Shown here: in pieces, positions 51,064 to 60,431 of the stretch
Numbering within the stretch: the first letter of the stretch is position 1
Layout: each line of letters begins with the position of its first letter
Origin: Hydractinia symbiolongicarpus
Lineage: Eukaryota; Cnidaria; Hydrozoa; Anthoathecata; Hydractiniidae
Length of the DNA stretch: 64,000 nucleotides
NCBI RefSeq assembly: GCF_029227915.1
Contig: NC_079875.1
Location: 248,001 to 312,000, forward strand
Direction of reading: 5' to 3'
Made by a program: the position numbers and the translations under genes
Notes under the pieces: model-generated
Databases searched by the model: none
What the model saw: only the letters and a program-made list of their open reading frames with translations
What the model was told of the DNA's origin: nothing

Positions 51064-54000
51064 GTGTGCAGAAATAATTTGAGAAATCGTTCGGGAAATC
51101 AGTTTACTCCCGGGGTACTTTCTTTATATACATTCAACTATACGGGCCAAGCCCGGGATTTACGGGAAATTGCGAGTTTTCGTTTGCCGGCGATTAAACC
51201 TCTTTTATTCAGCGTCTCATCAAAAATGAAAACATTTTTAAAAACTACAAGTCTCATGGGCTTTAGTGGTGAAATAATAATTTAAAAAATCGTTCGGGAT
51301 ATGAGTTTACTCCCTGGGTACTTTTTTTGTATACTTTTGTCTTTACAGGCCGAGTCCGGGATTTACAGGAAATCGCAGGTTTTCGTTTGCCGGCGATTAA
51401 ACTTCTTTTATTCAGCGTCTCATCAAAAATGAAAACATTTTTAAAAACTACAAGTCTCATGGGCCTTAGTGGTGAAATAATAATTTAAAAAATCGTTCGG
51501 GAAATGAGTTTACTCCCTGGGTACTTTCTTTGTATACTTTTGACTATACGGGCCGAGTCCGGGATTTACAGGAAATCGCAGGTTTTCGTTTGCCGGCGAT
51601 TAAACTTCTTTTATTCAGCGTCTCATCAAAAATGAAAACATTTTTAAAAACTACAAGTCTCATGCGTTTTAGTTGTGAAAAAATATTTTAAAAAATCGTT
51701 CGGGAAATGAGTTTACTCCCTGGGTACTTTCTTTGTATACTTTTGACTATACGGGCCGAATCCGGAGTTTACGGGAAATGACGGGTTTTTGTTTGCCGGC
51801 GATTAAACTTCTTTTATTCAGCGTCTCATCAAAAATGAAAACATTTTTGAAAACTACAAGTCTCATGCGATTTAGTGGTGAAAAGATAATTTGAAAAATC
51901 GTTCTGGAAATGAGTTTACTCACAGGGTACTTTCTTTGTATACATTCGACTATACGGGACAAGCCCGGGATTTACGGGAAATCGCGGGTTTTCGTTTGCC
52001 GGCGATTAAACTTTTTTTATTCAGCGTCTCATTAAAAATGAAAACATTTTTAAAAACTACAAGTCTCATGGGCTTTAGTGGTGAAATAATAATTTAAAAA
52101 ATCGTTCGGGAAATGAGTTTACTCCCTGGGTACTTTCTTTGTATACTTTTGACTATACGGGACGAGTCTGGGATTTACGGGAAATCGCAGGTTTTCGTTT
52201 GCTGGCGATTAAACTTCTTTCATTAAGCGTCTCATTAAAAATGAAAACATTTTTGGAAACTACAAGTCTCATTCGTTTTAGTGTGCAGAAATAATTTGAG
52301 AAATCGTTCGGGAAATCAGTTTACTCCCGGGGTACTTTCTTTATATACATTCAACTATACGGGCCAAGCCCGGGATTTACGGGAAATTGCGAGTTTTCGT
52401 TTGCCGGCGATTAAACCTCTTTTATTCAGCGTCTCATCAAAAATGAAAACATTTTTAAAAACTACAAGTCTCATGGGCTTTAGTGGTGAAATAATAATTT
52501 AAAAAATCGTTCGGGATATGAGTTTACTCCCTGGGTACTTTTTTTGTATACTTTTGTCTTTACAGGCCGAGTCCGGGATTTACAGGAAATCGCAGGTTTT
52601 CGTTTGCCGGCGATTAAACTTCTTTTATTCAGCGTCTCATCAAAAATGAAAACATTTTTAAAAACTACAAGTCTCATGGGCCTTAGTGGTGAAATAATAA
52701 TTTAAAAAATCGTTCGGGAAATGAGTTTACTCCCTGGGTACTTTCTTTGTATACTTTTGACTATACGGGCCGAGTCCGGGATTTACAGGAAATCGCAGGT
52801 TTTCGTTTGCCGGCGATTAAACTTCTTTTATTCAGCGTCTCATCAAAAATGAAAATATTTTTGAAAACTACAAGTCTCAGGCGTTTTAGTGGTGAAATAA
52901 AAATTTAAAAAATCGATCGGGAAATGAGTTTACTCTCTGGGTACTTTCTTTGTATACTTTTGACTATACGGGACGAGTCTGGGATTTACGGGAAATCGCA
53001 GGTTTTTGTTTGCTGGCGATTAAACTTCTTTTATTCAGCGTCTCATCATAAATAAAAACATTTTTGAAAACTACAAGTCTCATGCGATTTAGTGGTGAAA
53101 AGATATATTAAAAAATAGTTCTGGAAATGAGTTTACTCACAGGGTACTTTCTTTGTATACATTCGACTATACGGGACAAGCCCGGGATTTACGGGAAATC
53201 GCGGGTTTTCGTTTGCCGGCGATTAAACCTCTTTTATTCAGCGTCTCATCAAAAATAAAAACATTTTTAAAAACTACAAGTCTCATGTGCTTTAGTGGTG
53301 AAATAATAATTTAAAAAATCGTTCGGGATATGAGTTTACTCCCTGGGTACTTTTTTTGTATACTTTTGTCTTTACAGGCTGAGTCCGGGATTTACAGGAA
53401 ATCGCAGGTTTTCGTTTGCCGGCGATTAAACTTCTTTTATTCAGCGTCTCATCAAAAATGAAAATATTTTTGAAAACTACAAGTCTCATGCGTTTTAGTG
53501 GTGAAAAGATAATTTAAAAAATCGTTCTGGAAATGAGTTTACTCACAGGTTACTTTCTTTGTAAACATTCGAATATACGGGAAAAGCACGGGATTTAGGG
53601 AAATCGTGGTATTTCGTTTACCGGCGATTAAACCTCTTTCATTAAGCGTCTCATTAAAAATGAAAACATTTTTGGAAACTACAAGTCTCATGCGATTTAG
53701 TGGTGAAAAGATAATTTGAAAAATCGTTCTGGAAATGAGTTTACTCACAGGGTACTTTCTTTGTATACATTCGACTATACGGGACAAGCCCGGGATTTAC
53801 GGGAAATCGCGGGTTTTCGTTTGCCGGCGATTAAACTTTTTTTATTCAGCGTCTCATTAAAAATGAAAACATTTTTAAAAACTACAAGTCTCATGGGCTT
53901 TAGTGGTGAAATAATAATTTAAAAAATCGTTCGGGATATGAGTTTACTCCCTGGGTACTTTTTTTGTATACTTTTGTCTTTACAGGCTGAGTCCGGGATT

Positions 54001-55720
54001 TACAGGAAATCGCAGGTTTTCGTTTGCCGGCGATTAAACTTCTTTTATTCAGCGTCTCATCAAAAATGAAAATATTTTTGAAAACTACAAGTCTCAGGCG
54101 TTTTAGTGGTGAAATAAAAATTTAAAAAATCGATCGGGAAATGAGTTTACTCTCTGGGTACTTTCTTTGTATACTTTTGACTATACGGGACGAGTCTGGG
54201 ATTTACGGGAAATCGCAGGTTTTTGTTTGCTGGCGATTAAACTTCTTTTATTCAGCGTCTCATCATAAATAAAAACATTTTTGAAAACTACAAGTCTCAT
54301 GCGATTTAGTGGTGAAAGGATATATTAAAAAATAGTTCTGGAAATGAGTTTACTCACAGGGTACTTTCTTTGTATACATTCGACTATACGGGACAAGCCC
54401 GGGATTTACGGGAAATCGCGGGTTTTCGTTTGCCGGCGATTAAACCTCTTTTATTCAGCGTCTCATCAAAAATGAAAACATTTTTAAAAACTACAAGTCT
54501 CATGTGCTTTAGTGGTGAAATAATAATTTAAAAAATCGTTCGGGATATGAGTTTACTCCCTGGGTACTTTTTTTGTATACTTTTGTCTTTACAGGCTGAG
54601 TCCGGGATTTACAGGAAATCGCAGGTTTTCGTTTGCCGGCGATTAAACTTCTTTTATTCAGCGTCTCATCAAAAATGAAAATATTTTTGAAAACTACAAG
54701 TCTCATGCGTTTTAGTGGTGAAAAGATACTTTAAAAAATCGTTCTGGAAATGAGTTTACTCACAGGTTACTTTCTTTGTAAACATTCGACTATACGGGAA
54801 AAGCACGGGATTTAGGGAAATCGTGGTATTTCGTTTACCGGCGATTAAACCTCTTTCATTAAGCGTCTCATTAAAAATGAAAACATTTTTGGAAACTACA
54901 AGTCTCATTCGTTTTAGTGTGCAGAAATAATTTGAGAAATCGTTCGGGAAATCAGTTTACTCCCGGGGTACTTTCTTTATATACATTCAACTATACGGGC
55001 CAAGCCCGGGATTTACGGGACATTGCGAGTTTTCGTTTGCCGGCGATTAAACCTCTTTTATTCAGCGTCTCATCAAAAATGAAAATATTTTTAAAAACTA
55101 CAAGTCTCATGGGCTTTAGTGGTGAAATAATAATTTAAAAAATCGATCGGGAAATGAGTTTACTCTCTGGGTACTTTCTTTGTATACTTTTGACTATACG
55201 GGACGAGTCTGGGATTTACGGGAAATCGCAGGTTTTTGTTTGCTGGCGATTAAACTTCTTTTATTCAGCGTCTCATCATAAATAAAAACATTTTTGAAAA
55301 CTACAAGTCTCATGCGATTTAGTGGTGAAAAGATATATTAAAAAATAGTTCTGGAAATGAGTTTACTCACAGGGTACTTTCTTTGTATACATTCGACTAT
55401 ACGGGACAAGCCTGGGATTTACGGGAAATCGCGGGTTTTCGTTTGCCGGCGATTAAACCTCTTTTATTCAGCGTCTCATCAAAAATGAAAACATTTTTAA
55501 AAACTACAAGTCTCATGAGCTTTAGTGGTGAAATAATAATTTAAAAAATCGTTCGGGATATGAGTTTACTCCCTGGGTACTTTTTTTGTATACTTTTGTC
55601 TTTACAGGCTGAGTCCGGGATTTACAGGAAATCGCAGGTTTTCGTTTGCCGGCGATTAAACTTCTTTTATTCAGCGTCTCATCAAAAATGAAAATATTTT
55701 TGAAAACTACAAGTCTCATG
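51064..55720. repeat. Mosaic of 1,013- and 1,217-bp units
   Basis: The GTGCAGAAATAATTTGAGAAATCG monomer recurs at 51064, 52281 and 54917. The ACAGGCTGAGTCC class C monomer recurs at 53292, 54509 and 55522 (steps 1,217 and 1,013). Five- and six-monomer versions of the same unit are interleaved, with a chimeric monomer near 53,690 joining two types. Confidence 0.7.
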
Positions 55721-57421
55721 CGTTTTAGTGGTGAAAAGATAATTTAAAAAATCGTTCTGGAAATGAGTTTACTCACAGGTTACTTTCTTTGTAAACATTC
55801 GACTATACGGGAAAAGCACGGGATTTAGGGAAATCGTGGTATTTCGTTTACCGGCGATTAAACCTCTTTCATTAAGCGTCTCATTAAAAATGAAAACATT
55901 TTTGGAAACTACAAGTCTCATTCGTTTTAGTGTGCAGAAATAATTTGAAAAATCGTTCGGGAAATCAGTTTACTCCCGGGGTACTTTCTTTATATACATT
56001 CAACTATACGGGCCAAGCCCGGGATTTACGGGAAATTGCGAGTTTTCGTTTGCCGGCGATTAAACTTCTTTTATTCAGCGTCTCATCAAAAATGAAAACA
56101 CTTTTGAAAACTACAAGTCTCACGCGTTTTAGTGGTGAAAAAATAATTTAAAAAACCGTTCAGGAAGTGAGTTTACTCACAGGGTACTTTCTTTGTATAC
56201 ATTCGACAATACGGGCCAAGCCCGGGATTTACGGGAAATTGCGGGTTTTCGTTTGCCGGCGATTAAACTTCTTTCATTAGGCGTCTCATCAAAAATGAAA
56301 ACATTTTTGAAAACTACAAGTCTCATGCGTTTTAGTGGTGAAAAAAAATTTAAAAAATCGTTCGGGAAATGAGTTTACACCCTGGGTACTTTCTTTGTAT
56401 ACATTCGACTATACGGGCCAAGCCCTGGATTTACGTGAAATCGCGGGTTTTTTGTTTGCCGGTGATTAAACCTCTTTCATTAAGCGTCTCATCAAAAATG
56501 AAAACATTTTTAAAAACTACAAGTCTCATGCGTTTTAGTGGTGAAAAAATAATTTAAAAAATCATTCGGAAAATGAGTTTACTCCCTGGGTACTTTCTGT
56601 GTATACTTTTGACTATACGGGCCCAATCCGGGATTTACGGGAAATCGCGGGTTTTCGTGTGCCGGCGATTAAACTTCTTTTATTTAGCGTCCCATCAAAG
56701 ATGAAAACATTTTTGAAAACTACAAGTCTCATGCGTTTTAGTGGTGAAAAAATAATATAAAAAATCGTTCGGGAAATGAGTTTACTGCCTGGGTACTTTC
56801 TTTGTATACTTTTGACTATACGGGCCGAGTCCGGGGTTTACGGGAAATGGCGGGTTTTCGTTTGCCGGCGATTAAACTTCTTTTAATCAGCGTCTCATCA
56901 AAAATGAAAACATTTTTGAAAACTACAAATCTCATGCGTTTTAGTGGTGAAAAAATAATTTAAGAAATCGTTCGGGAAATGAGTTTACTCCCTGGGTACA
57001 TTCTTTGTATACTTTTGACTATACGGGCCGAGTCCGGGGTTTACGGGAAATGGCGGGTTTTCGTTTGCCGTCGATTAAACTTCTTTTAATCAGCGTCTCA
57101 TCAAAAATGAAAACATTTTTGAAAACTTCAAGTCTCATGCGTTTCAGTGGTGAAAAGATAATTTAAAAAATCGTTTTGGAAATGAGTTTACTCACAGGGT
57201 ACTTTCTTTGTATACATTCGACTATACGGGCCAAACCTGGGATTTACGGGAAATCGCGGGTTTTCGTTTGCCGGCGATTAAACCACTTTCATTAAACGTC
57301 TCATCAAAAATGAAAACATTTCTGAAAACTACAAGTCTCATGCGTTTTAGTGGTGAAAAAATAATTTAAAAAATCGTTCGGGAAATAAGTTTACTCCCTG
57401 GGTACTTTCTTTGTATACTTT

Positions 57422-57431
57422 TTGCGAAGCA
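57422..57431 (+). repeat. 5' terminal inverted repeat arm
   Basis: TTGCGAAGCA begins at the first base of the inserted segment. It matches the reverse complement of 60403-60412 at 10 of 10 positions, and 12 of 13 if extended inward. Its position at the very terminus, against a subterminal partner, makes the pair asymmetric. Confidence 0.75.
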
Positions 57432-57441
57432 ATTGAGCTTT

Positions 57442-57464
57442 GCGAGCGAAGCGAGCGAAGCGAA
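57442..57464 (+). repeat. Short 9-bp tandem repeat in element 5' end
   Basis: GCGAGCGAA occurs twice in direct succession, followed by the partial copy GCGAA, just inside the left terminus. Short tandem repeats near the end are common in non-autonomous rolling-circle elements. The same GCGAAGC core is in the terminal repeat, so this region may have grown from it. Confidence 0.7.
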
Positions 57465-57681
57465 ATTGTGGAGCACGTTTGCTACACGCGAAGTATACCA
57501 AGAGAATTATTGAGATTCTCAAAATTTCGATAGAAAAAAAATCATATAAAATCAGCGTAAGAAATAGGACTGATATTTTTGCACATAAAGCTAGGGTATT
57601 TTTTTTCTAATAAAACAAATAAGTTTGGACCGAGGGGATAAAGTATAAGTTTAGTAAAAAATGCAATAAGTACGGCTCGTA
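57465..57681. other. Island 5' portion, no gene seen
   Basis: This is AT-rich sequence with homopolymer A and T runs. It includes GGAGCACGTTTGCTACACGCG next to the terminal repeat zone. Two overlapping minus-strand reading frames of 65-71 codons cross from here into the C-run region, but their low-complexity glycine stretch comes from the homopolymer runs, and I see no domain. I regard this as non-coding element interior. Confidence 0.5.
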
Positions 57682-57713
57682 CCCCCCCACCCCCGGATTT
57701 TGACCCCCCCCCC
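57682..57713 (-). repeat. Poly-C runs; possible G-quadruplex on minus strand
   Basis: Three C homopolymers of 7, 5 and 10 bases lie within 32 bp (57682-57688, 57690-57694, 57704-57713). The minus strand therefore has G10, G5 and G7 runs with short spacers. This could fold into an intramolecular quadruplex if the long run supplies two tracts. It is also a likely site of sequencing length error. Confidence 0.6.
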
Positions 57714-57864
57714 GTCTTTTGGTCCGGATTATACGTCCGCCGAACTTGAACACACAAAGAGGAATATGCCGTGAAGAAGAAACGGTAGTCGGCATTTTAG
57801 ACACGTATATTTTACAGACCCAAAATATGCCTTATTTCTTTGTATTTTAGCTAATTATGGTATA

Positions 57865-57880
57865 AATAATTAATTAATTA
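57865..57880. repeat. TAAT microsatellite
   Basis: About four TAAT/TTAA units in an AT-rich stretch of the island. It has no visible role beyond low complexity. Confidence 0.6.
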
Positions 57881-57897
57881 CTTTGCAATTTTGCTTC

Positions 57898-57940
57898 TAA
57901 TACTATTATAGTTGTATTTTAATGAAATATAATAGTATTA
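57898..57940. repeat. Perfect 13-bp inverted repeat (hairpin)
   Basis: TAATACTATTATA (57898-57910) is the exact reverse complement of TATAATAGTATTA (57928-57940), separated by a 17-base spacer. An all-AT stem of this length can extrude as a hairpin. It could be the ends of a minute nested element or a structural relic. It is not at the ends of the 3-kb insertion. Confidence 0.75.
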
Positions 57941-58928
57941 AAACGGTTTTCTTCTTTTGAAAAAATTTATTGCTAGTCCAGTTTCTAATCGACTTTACTT
58001 GTGTATTTTAAGCTTTTTTGTTGCTGTACTTTTTCTGGAGATTTTAGTTGGATTGGAAAGCTCCTGTGTAAGGTACCCTTTCCTAAAGAAAAATTGAAGT
58101 AATTTGTACAATTATAACGCGCCGAGCTGTGTTTTATTTTATTGTTTCTAAGAAGATGTAAGAATACAATATTATCAATTTTAATTGGTTTTATCCAAAT
58201 CAAGGTAAGGCTTAATCACACGAAAGGTAGCTAGCTAGAGCTCAGTTTTGTATAAAAGAATTGAAAGTAATTTGTAGAATACATATGAAGAAGCTGTATT
58301 ACTACCTAACTGATAGCCAGATATAGGAAAACCTGTAGCTAGGGCGCAGACAAAACAAATAGCTCTGGGCGCTAGAGTGAGCTGACCAACCGTTTTTTAT
58401 CATTTTTTATTTATTATATAAGTAACCTGTTACAGTAATTAAAAAAATATCCACTTTTGCTATCAAACCAACAGCAATGTAATTGTCAATAGGAATTAGT
58501 TTTCCGTACACCCTCCCTGAGAACAAGGTTTAAAACGACATTAAAACATTAAAACTGTCATTAAACAGAACTTCAAGGATGCCCAAGCCGCACCACGTCC
58601 TCTAAACGGCGTAGGCATCTTCGAAACTGCTTGTAATTTTAGAACAAGGGTGCTGATAAGCTGCATACGCCGTATAACGTGCAGGCGTTTTTGGGCAAGT
58701 TTAGCGTTTTGCAAAAAAATTGAAGTATTCACCCGAAAAAACCTGCATAGACCATAAAGTAAACTATGTGGTAGTAAAGTTCTTAAAAGAACTGTTTTTG
58801 ATGGTTTTTGATAAAATTTACTTGATAAATAACTTTTAATTTTTATTAACTTCTTTCTCTTAAAGCATCTTTTTCCAACTATCGTCCACAAGGTATGTTA
58901 CTAGGAATTGAATTTTGAAAATGCTCCA
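57941..58928. other. Island interior, unassigned
   Basis: About 1 kb of AT-rich unique sequence. A short motif (ATTGAA(A)GTAATTTGTA followed by AAT) occurs twice, near 58095 and 58260, hinting at an old local duplication. The longest uninterrupted frame in the window, 116 codons on the minus strand at 58541-58891, lies here. It is basic and lysine/arginine-rich, shows no recognisable domain and has no visible start context, so I do not call it a gene. No promoter or RNA gene was recognised. Confidence 0.4.
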
Positions 58929-59002
58929 GGCAAGTTCGGGAAAGTGCGGGCGGTTTTGGAAGACAATCACTAATTTAATTGGAAAAGTTGCCCGAACTCG
59001 CC
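58929..59002. repeat. Imperfect 12-bp inverted repeat
   Basis: GGCAAGTTCGGG at 58929-58940 pairs with CCCGAACTCGCC at 58991-59002 at 11 of 12 positions, with a 50-base spacer. It is GC-rich against an AT-rich background. It could be the ends of a small nested insertion or a folded-RNA stem; nothing more can be said from sequence alone. Confidence 0.55.
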
Positions 59003-59730
59003 CTTATATATGTGGCTGTTTGCAGCTTATTGACACCCTCTTATTTTAGAATATTCTCAGAAATAATAGACCAAGAGAAATTACATCACAGTTTTTTGTC
59101 CACCGCCCACGTGAGAACAACCCACATAACAAAGTTCATTATTTTTTAAATTATTTGTGTAAAAATTACTATTTCATTCACGATAAACCATTTGTCAGTC
59201 ATTTTATTCGCCCAACAAAGAATCCTATCCAAGGTGCTTTTCTATTAGTGCTGAATTTAATAATTGACATGGTTCAGCATAGTTTTTAAAAGGGTCTGAT
59301 TGCAAAATATGATTGCCAAAGTTCAGCACTTGTAATATTTGTGTATTTGTGTACTCAGCTTCTAAAACACACACAAGAGACATTATAATTTCCTCTGGGT
59401 GATTACATTAATGTTGGTTGAAAAAAAACTGAATGATGAGAAGCATATGTTTTTAAATGGGTCTAGGACAATAAACTTATTTAATTTCCCTTGGCCTTGC
59501 ATCAATCAAATTCTGAAAAAATAAACACTTCTAAAATGATTTTGTCAGATTTGGAAACTGTTGGTATGGTTGGAACTTTGTTTATAAAATTAGTAAAGTT
59601 GCCAAATTGTTTAGTTTTTTTCTTTTATACTTTTCCGAATTACCCTAAATTATTTATAAGATGAAATCAATTCCATTGACTTGGCCATCCCTTAAAGGCA
59701 CTGGAAGCTTCACTATATGAAAATGTTTTC
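59003..59730. other. Island interior, unassigned
   Basis: AT-rich sequence without a supported gene. The heptamer TTCAGCA occurs twice on the plus strand (59273-59279 and within 59322-59330) and once inverted in AGTGCTGAA (59247-59255). The last two form a perfect 9-bp inverted repeat about 66 bp apart. AGAATATTCT at 59048-59057 is a 10-bp palindrome resembling one heat-shock-element dyad, which can easily arise by chance. The 3' part could be intron if the terminal exon at 59743 is real. Confidence 0.4.
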
Positions 59731-59884
59731 TTTTTCTTTTAGATTGTGTACAATGGGAGTGAGTGATGCAATCTTTTAATGCGTGTGGTGAAAAGAAGGC
59801 GAATCCGTTATTTGAAGCTATTTAATAAATCTTGATAAAGTTAAAAAACTGTTTTGATTTGTTTGTTTTTGTTTTAATTGTTTC
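59731..59884 (+). pseudogene. Possible captured 3' terminal exon with poly(A) signal
   Basis: A pyrimidine tract (59731-59740) leads into AG at 59741-59742, a good splice-acceptor shape. The sequence after it reads ATT GTG TAC AAT GGG AGT GAG TGA, seven codons (IVYNGSE) and a stop at 59764-59766. An AATAAA hexamer follows at 59824-59829, and a T/GT-rich stretch at about 59849-59884 is the right distance for a downstream cleavage element. Together these look like the 3' end of a spliced gene carried inside the insertion, as rolling-circle elements often capture gene pieces. The coding part is too short to identify a protein, no upstream exon was found, and each signal is individually common in AT-rich DNA. 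Confidence 0.25.
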
Positions 59885-60402
59885 CCGTGAGTTTTCGAAA
59901 TTCGTTCCAGCAGATTCTGTGGCTTCTACTGTCGGTATTTTTACGTGAAAAAAATACTGTTTTGTTGTGAGGTCATTTACGAAATCGTTACGTTAGGACC
60001 AACTACTGCGGGTTGTACAACTCGATGTATCACATATCTTTCGGAATACTGCTAAAAGTGTAATTTTGTATTGCGCTCTTTACTTTTACCATTCTGTGGG
60101 AAAAGGCGGTACGAAATTTTAACACGCGTTATTCGTTTTTGTTAGTTTCGCGTAATCTAATTTTCTCGCACATTTTGAAAAGAATATCCCACGCACATCA
60201 AATACTCGCGCAGTCTATTCGCAAAAAAAACTGTTTTTGACAACGAATTGTTCCGCAGAGCGTTCATTTTCCTACCTCGTCCCCAGGGTTCTTCTATATG
60301 ATATTCAATTTTGATGTATTTCGGAAGATGTTAGCGCCAAAGAAACAAGAAGCGCTAGGGACAAAGTATTGGATAGTTTAATTTTGCTTGCAACTTGCTA
60401 AA
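59885..60402. other. Island 3' portion with repeat-like motif
   Basis: About 0.5 kb with more CpG than the middle of the island (several CGCG and TTCGC words) and no supported gene. CCTACCTCGTCCCCAGGGTT at 60271-60290 looks like a motif I associate from memory with dispersed anthozoan repeats; this is unverified. The subterminal repeat arm follows directly. Confidence 0.4.
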
Positions 60403-60412
60403 TGCTTCGCAA
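60403..60412 (-). repeat. 3' subterminal inverted repeat arm
   Basis: TGCTTCGCAA is the reverse complement of the left terminus. It is followed by 19 bases (CC, a T-rich run, then AATTTCTAG) before the satellite resumes. The extra tail is what separates this from an ordinary terminal-inverted-repeat transposon. Confidence 0.75.
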
Positions 60413-60431
60413 CCTTTTTTTTAATTTCTAG

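Larger units (their letters stand above)
1..57421. repeat. 203-bp satellite array, left segment
   Basis: This is a continuous head-to-tail tandem array. The anchor GTACTTTCTTTGTATAC recurs at 1, 204, 406, 609 and so on, giving units of 202-203 bp, about 283 in this segment. All units read in the same direction, and I saw no inverted monomer. A majority class B unit is about 38% G+C by hand count. Conserved parts in order are the GTATAC palindrome, a GC-rich block ACGGGCC..CCGGG, TTTACGGGAAATCGC, GTTTTCGTTTGCCGGCGATT, a GTCTCATCAAAAATG segment and an AT-rich tail ending in ATCGTTCGGGAAATGAG. Neighbouring units differ at several to many positions, while units one higher-order period apart are nearly identical. 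That is the usual signature of unequal exchange acting on multi-monomer blocks. A unit close to one nucleosome plus linker is typical of centromeric or pericentromeric satellites, but the chromosomal position cannot be known from the window. The array runs off the left edge. Confidence 0.98.
57422..60431 (+). mobile_element. Helentron/Helitron2-like non-autonomous insertion
   Basis: A 3,010-bp non-satellite segment splits one class B monomer between two T residues (host T at 57421 and T at 60432). Removing it restores the monomer exactly, and an uninterrupted paralogue exists at 37754/37755. There is no target-site duplication of 3 bp or more. The left terminus is TTGCGAAGCA. Its perfect inverted copy lies at 60403-60412, 19 bp inside the right end, which finishes in AATTTCTAG. 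Terminal plus subterminal (asymmetric) inverted repeats, T|T insertion and absence of target duplication are the published hallmarks of Helentron/Helitron2 rolling-circle elements and their non-autonomous derivatives; that assignment is inference. No reading frame exceeds 116 codons and no Rep or helicase motif is visible, so transposition would need proteins supplied elsewhere. Alternatives are a degenerate terminal-inverted-repeat DNA transposon or a repair-mediated filler insertion. A clear 3' hairpin just before CTAG, expected for this class, was not found. Confidence 0.6.

Noticed and set aside
57542-57804. Two overlapping minus-strand frames of 65-71 codons
   Set aside because: Their glycine-rich part is just the translated homopolymer C/G runs; no domain or start signal is visible.
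58541-58891. 116-codon minus-strand reading frame in the island
   Set aside because: It is the longest frame in the window but only modestly long for 3 kb. It has no recognisable domain, no clear start context, and is rich in basic residues as expected from AT-rich DNA.
58934-58943. GTTCGGGAAA shared between the island and the satellite
   Set aside because: A single 10-base match between 3 kb and a 203-bp unit on two strands is expected about once by chance.
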